Assembly: GCA_902795555.1 (NCBI GenBank)
Contig: CADBLV010000186.1
Location: forward strand, 1 to 9,436
Source of the DNA: an uncultured Eubacteriales bacterium
GTDB taxonomy: Bacteria > Bacillota_A > Clostridia > Christensenellales > Aristaeellaceae
Reading direction: 5' to 3'
DNA length: 9,436 nucleotides
Made by a program: the position numbers and the translations under genes. Below, in pieces: positions 6,560-9,436 of this stretch (position 1 is the first letter of the stretch; each line of letters opens with the position of its first letter). The notes under the pieces are model-generated. The model saw only the letters and a list, made by a program, of their open reading frames with translations. It did no database searches and was not told the origin of the DNA.

Positions 6560-7473
6560 AAATCGTGTTCATGGGAACGCCGTCCTTCGCGGCGGCCAGC
6601 CTGGAGGCACTGATTCGGGAAAAGGAAGACGTGATCGGCGTTTTCACGCAGCCGGATCGCCCGCGTGGACGGGGAAAGAAACCGTCTCCCAGCCCGGTTA
6701 AGGAGATTGCGACGGCGGCCGGGATTCCTGTTTTTCAGCCGGAGAAAATCCGGCGGGACGGGGTGGAGGATTTGCGGGCGCTCCGCCCGGATCTGTGCAT
6801 CACAGCGGCTTACGGCCAGATTCTGAGCCGGGAAATTCTGGATATTCCACCCCTGGGAAATATCAACGTGCATGCCTCTCTGCTGCCGCTTCATCGGGGA
6901 GCCGCCCCTATTGCCTACGCGATCATGAACGGTGATGAAAAAGCAGGCGTCACCACGATGCTCATGGACGCGGGAATTGATACAGGAGATATGCTGCTGT
7001 CCGAAGAAACGCAGATTGGGGAAACGGAAACCTGCGGAGAACTGACGGAGCGGCTCAGCCGGATCGGCGCTTCGCTTCTGATCCGGACGATCCGGGCCCT
7101 GGAAGCAGGAAACCTGGTTGCGAAGCCTCAGAATGAAGCGAACATGACCTATGATCCCATGCTTTCACGGGAGATGGGGATGATCGATTTCAGCTGGCCA
7201 TCCTGGAAGATCAAAGGGTATATCAATGGACTGAATCCATGGCCCTGTGCCTCGGTTCCCCTGGGAGACGGGCGGCTGAAACTGATGCGTGCAGCGTTTG
7301 CGGAAGGCACAGGTACACCGGGATCCGTATTGAAAGCGGATTCGAAAAACGGCCTGGTCATTGCCTGCGGGGAAGGTGCTGTACGGATTCTGGAGCTGCA
7401 GGCGCCCGGAGGGCGGATCATGCGTTCTGAGGACTATCTGAGAGGACACGGGCTGCCGGATCGGTTTACATGA
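6556..7473 (+). CDS. fmt: Methionyl-tRNA formyltransferase
   Basis: Fmt transfers a formyl group from 10-formyltetrahydrofolate to Met-tRNA(fMet), preparing the initiator tRNA for translation. It has 305 residues, typical length. Motifs are MGTPSFAAASLEAL at the N-terminus, PDRPRGRGKKPSPSPVK (the flexible acceptor-stem loop region), NVHASLLPLHRGAAPI and DAGIDTGDML. The catalytic triad expected from E. coli Fmt (Asn106, His108, Asp144) is present as Asn104, His106 and Asp142, a constant offset of two. The C-terminal OB-like domain starts around INGLNPWP and ends normally. The start is GTG, overlapping the def stop as GTGA, with GGAGG at 6541-6545 ten bases upstream. Confidence 0.97.
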   Translation: MKIVFMGTPSFAAASLEALIREKEDVIGVFTQPDRPRGRGKKPSPSPVKEIATAAGIPVFQPEKIRRDGVEDLRALRPDLCITAAYGQILSREILDIPPLGNINVHASLLPLHRGAAPIAYAIMNGDEKAGVTTMLMDAGIDTGDMLLSEETQIGETETCGELTERLSRIGASLLIRTIRALEAGNLVAKPQNEANMTYDPMLSREMGMIDFSWPSWKIKGYINGLNPWPCASVPLGDGRLKLMRAAFAEGTGTPGSVLKADSKNGLVIACGEGAVRILELQAPGGRIMRSEDYLRGHGLPDRFT

Positions 7474-7524
7474 CGCCCGGTCTGTCATCCGGAAAAACCA
7501 TTTGTGACAGTTGTGAGGATCATC

Positions 7525-9123
7525 ATGGAGCAGAAGGATCGACGACAGGAAAACAAAAAGCAGGGGTATTCCCATCAAAACAGGGAGAATCGCAAATTCG
7601 GACACTCCACCGGGCACCGGGCGGAACCAACCAGAACGCATGGTCCGTCCGGGACATCTCATCCAAAGCCCGTTGCCGAAGAGACCGGGATGCCGGCCCG
7701 AAAGGTGAACCGACCATCCGGACGTCCCAACGGGCAACGGACGGAGTTTCAGAGAACGCACGTCCCGTCCGGGACACCTCATCCAAAGCCCGTTGCCGAA
7801 GAGACCGGGATGCCGGCCCGGCGGGTGGCGCTGAAGGTCATCCGGGCCGTCACGGAAGACGGCGCCTGGGCCGGAACGAGCCTGGACGAAGCCCTGCGGG
7901 GAAGCGGCCTGAACGGGGTCGATCGCCGGCTTGCGACGCGCCTGGCCTATGACACCATTGACCGCCTGAGCTATCTGGACTGGGCCCTGTCCAAAGTGAT
8001 GGCCCGGGAGGATACGGACATTCGCCTCCGCAATATTCTCCGTCTGGGAGCGTGCCAGCTTCTTCTGGAAGATCGGATTCCGGAAAGCGCCGCGACGAAC
8101 ACCAGTGTCATCCTCTGCACAGAAAACGGCCTGGATGGCTTGAAAGGCGTCTGCAACGGCATCCTGCGAAATCTGATCCGACGAAAGGATGAAATGGAGA
8201 TTCCTTCCGGAGAAGAGGGGGAAGCGCTTCGCCGCGGGCTGCCTTTATGGCTGTGGGAAGCGCTCTGCGCGGATTACGGACCGGAGGCTTCGGCTGCAGC
8301 CGGAGGTTCCGGAGATGAGGGATGGACGATTCGGCCCAACCTGCTGAAAATGTCGGAGACGGACTTTGAAGCCATGCTGAGCCGCAAGGTCTGGAAATCG
8401 GAAAAGACGGAGCTTCCTTTTACCTGGCGGGTTACCGGAGCGATGGATATCGGACTGGATGCGGATTTCCGTTCAGGACATTTCTCCATTCAAACGCCGG
8501 GCAGCATCATGGCCTGCCTGGCAATCGCCCCCAAAAGAGGTGAAACGATTCTGGATTGCTGCGCGGCCCCCGGGGGAAAAAGCTGCTTCATGGCGGAATT
8601 GATGGGCGGCACGGGGAGAGTTCAGGCCTGGGATATCCATGATCACCGCGTCGAACTCATTGCTGCGCAGGCCCGTCGGCTGGGGCTTGAGAACGTACGG
8701 CCTATGGCCCGGGACGCGACCATCCCCAGAGCGGATCTGGAAGGACGGATGGACGCCGTTCTGCTGGATGCTCCCTGCACGGGCAGCGGCATGATGGGAG
8801 AGAAGCCGGACATCAAATTGCGACTGACGGAAGAAGGGCTGAAGGAGCTTGTTGATCTGCAGGGGAAGCTTCTCGACGCAGTCTCCCCATACGTCCGATC
8901 CGGCGGCAGGATGGTGTATTCTACGTGCTCAGTGCTGAAGGATGAGAATGAACGCCAGATCGAAGCCTTTTTAAAAAGGCATCCGGAATTCGAAACGGGA
9001 ACACTCCCGAACACGATTCCATCCCGATATCGCGAGCTGTCCGGTCCCGGGTTGCAGCTCCTGCCCGGTCGGGATGGGACGGAAGGATTTTACCTCTGCC
9101 TTCTGAACCGGAAGAGCGAATGA
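7525..9123 (+). CDS. rsmB: 16S rRNA (cytosine-967-C5)-methyltransferase RsmB, with an extended N-terminus
   Basis: RsmB (Sun/Fmu) uses SAM to methylate a cytosine in 16S rRNA helix 31. From ATG 7525 the protein has 532 residues, about 95 more than the usual 430-450. ATG 7525 has GAGG (7515-7518) six bases upstream; an in-frame GTG at 7504 has nothing comparable. Residues 1-95 are basic, polar and low in hydrophobics, with a 40-residue tandem duplication. The NusB-like RNA-binding domain begins at about residue 96 (MPARRVALKVI) and includes LATRLAYDTIDRLSYLDWAL. The methyltransferase domain has the SAM-binding motif LDCCAAPGGKS (Asp344), DAPCTGSG with Cys418, and YSTCS with Cys468, the two cysteines needed for m5C chemistry. 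It ends GTEGFYLCLLNRK as expected. An alternative start is ATG 7810, which gives a canonical 437 residues but has only a weak GAAG upstream; in that case the repeat would be untranslated leader. fmt ends 51 nt before ATG 7525. Confidence 0.93.
   Translation: MEQKDRRQENKKQGYSHQNRENRKFGHSTGHRAEPTRTHGPSGTSHPKPVAEETGMPARKVNRPSGRPNGQRTEFQRTHVPSGTPHPKPVAEETGMPARRVALKVIRAVTEDGAWAGTSLDEALRGSGLNGVDRRLATRLAYDTIDRLSYLDWALSKVMAREDTDIRLRNILRLGACQLLLEDRIPESAATNTSVILCTENGLDGLKGVCNGILRNLIRRKDEMEIPSGEEGEALRRGLPLWLWEALCADYGPEASAAAGGSGDEGWTIRPNLLKMSETDFEAMLSRKVWKSEKTELPFTWRVTGAMDIGLDADFRSGHFSIQTPGSIMACLAIAPKRGETILDCCAAPGGKSCFMAELMGGTGRVQAWDIHDHRVELIAAQARRLGLENVRPMARDATIPRADLEGRMDAVLLDAPCTGSGMMGEKPDIKLRLTEEGLKELVDLQGKLLDAVSPYVRSGGRMVYSTCSVLKDENERQIEAFLKRHPEFETGTLPNTIPSRYRELSGPGLQLLPGRDGTEGFYLCLLNRKSE
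7591..7830 (+). repeat. 120-bp in-frame tandem duplication at the rsmB 5' end
   Basis: Unit 1 is 7591-7710 and unit 2 is 7711-7830, exactly 120 bp (40 codons) apart. The first 54 bases match at 34 positions, whereas 7645-7700 matches 7765-7820 at 55 of 56 (the one change is at 7657). At protein level 27 of 40 residues agree, including HPKPVAEETGMPAR in both units. Each unit contains GGGATGCCGGCCCG; in unit 2 this ATG (7810) is the first residue of the canonical RsmB core. Thus the duplicated segment spans the junction between leader and conserved domain. Confidence 0.92.
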
Positions 9124-9144
9124 TTTTCAACCGCCGGAGGAAAG

Positions 9145-9436
9145 ATGAACATGGAAGGAATGACCGAAGCATTCGGCATGAACCCGGCCGAAAAAGCAGA
9201 GCTGACCGGCCTGACCCGGGATGAGGTTTCGTCATGGTGTCGGGATCAGGGGTTGCCGGCATTCCGGGGAATCCAGATTTTTGAAGGAATCCATAAGGGG
9301 CTGCGTTTTGAGGAAATGAGCAACCTGCCTCTGCGACTTCGGGAACAGTTAGCCTTCAGTGCCGTCGATCAGCCCGTTTCCATCGTAATGGAACGGAGAA
9401 GCAAGCTTGACGGAACAGTGAAATTTCTCTTCGCCC
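9145..9436 (+). CDS. rlmN: Dual-specificity RNA methyltransferase RlmN, N-terminal part only
   Basis: This is the start of a gene cut by the window's right edge; 97 codons are visible. RlmN is a radical-SAM enzyme that makes 2-methyladenosine in 23S rRNA and in some tRNAs. The segment reads LTGLTRDEVSSWCRDQGLPA, then FRGIQIFEGIHKG, FEEMSNLPLRLREQL and LDGTVKFLFA, which follow the RlmN N-terminal accessory domain in order. The radical-SAM CxxxCxxC motif lies beyond the window. GGAGG (9136-9140) is four bases before ATG 9145 and ten before ATG 9151; either could start it. The gene follows rsmB by 21 nt, as in many Firmicutes. The call rests on the N-terminal pattern and on gene order. Confidence 0.9.
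   Translation, partial: MNMEGMTEAFGMNPAEKAELTGLTRDEVSSWCRDQGLPAFRGIQIFEGIHKGLRFEEMSNLPLRLREQLAFSAVDQPVSIVMERRSKLDGTVKFLFA

Noticed and set aside
7165..7782. Minus-strand ORFs over the fmt end and rsmB repeat
   Set aside because: Their apparent internal repeats simply reflect the 120-bp DNA duplication; there is no start signal or family resemblance.
7470..7952. Alternative + frame across the rsmB repeat region
   Set aside because: It stays open through the repeat only because the sequence is GC-rich and duplicated. It runs into the RsmB core in the wrong frame and has no conserved content.

Overview
This window reads as a chromosomal housekeeping segment from a Gram-positive anaerobe of the Clostridia/Firmicutes type, moderately GC-rich by eye. 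The evidence for that placement is the gene order priA-def-fmt-rsmB-rlmN (a classic Firmicutes cluster), strong GGAGG ribosome binding sites, a NifS-type cysteine desulfurase and a DnaJ with all four zinc repeats. I cannot place it more precisely from sequence alone. All genes lie on the + strand. I see no phage, transposon, CRISPR, tRNA or rRNA signals.

Left block, about 1-3590: the 3' end of dnaK (substrate-binding part only), an unusually long 226-nt dnaK-dnaJ spacer with strong RNA secondary structure, complete dnaJ with a TTG start and a nine-base Shine-Dalgarno match, a 107-residue acidic single-pass membrane protein of unknown function, and a NifS/IscS-like cysteine desulfurase. Short spacings suggest that dnaJ, the small gene and the desulfurase are co-transcribed. 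A rho-independent terminator closes this block at about 3639-3675.

Right block, about 3667-9436: a sigma-A-like promoter whose -35 lies inside the preceding terminator's T-rich tail drives priA (replication restart helicase). Then come def (peptide deformylase), fmt (Met-tRNA formyltransferase), which overlaps def by four bases, rsmB (16S rRNA m5C methyltransferase) and the first 97 codons of rlmN (23S rRNA/tRNA m2A methyltransferase). Def and Fmt are the two halves of the N-formyl-methionine cycle. RsmB and RlmN modify the ribosome.

The most unusual item is the rsmB N-terminus. About 95 residues precede the NusB-like domain, and they contain a 120-bp in-frame tandem duplication that includes a copy of the likely ancestral start region. 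Other points worth a look are the structured dnaJ leader, the degenerate DnaK C-terminal tail, the orphan membrane protein and the terminator/promoter overlap. I found no convincing new multi-gene system.
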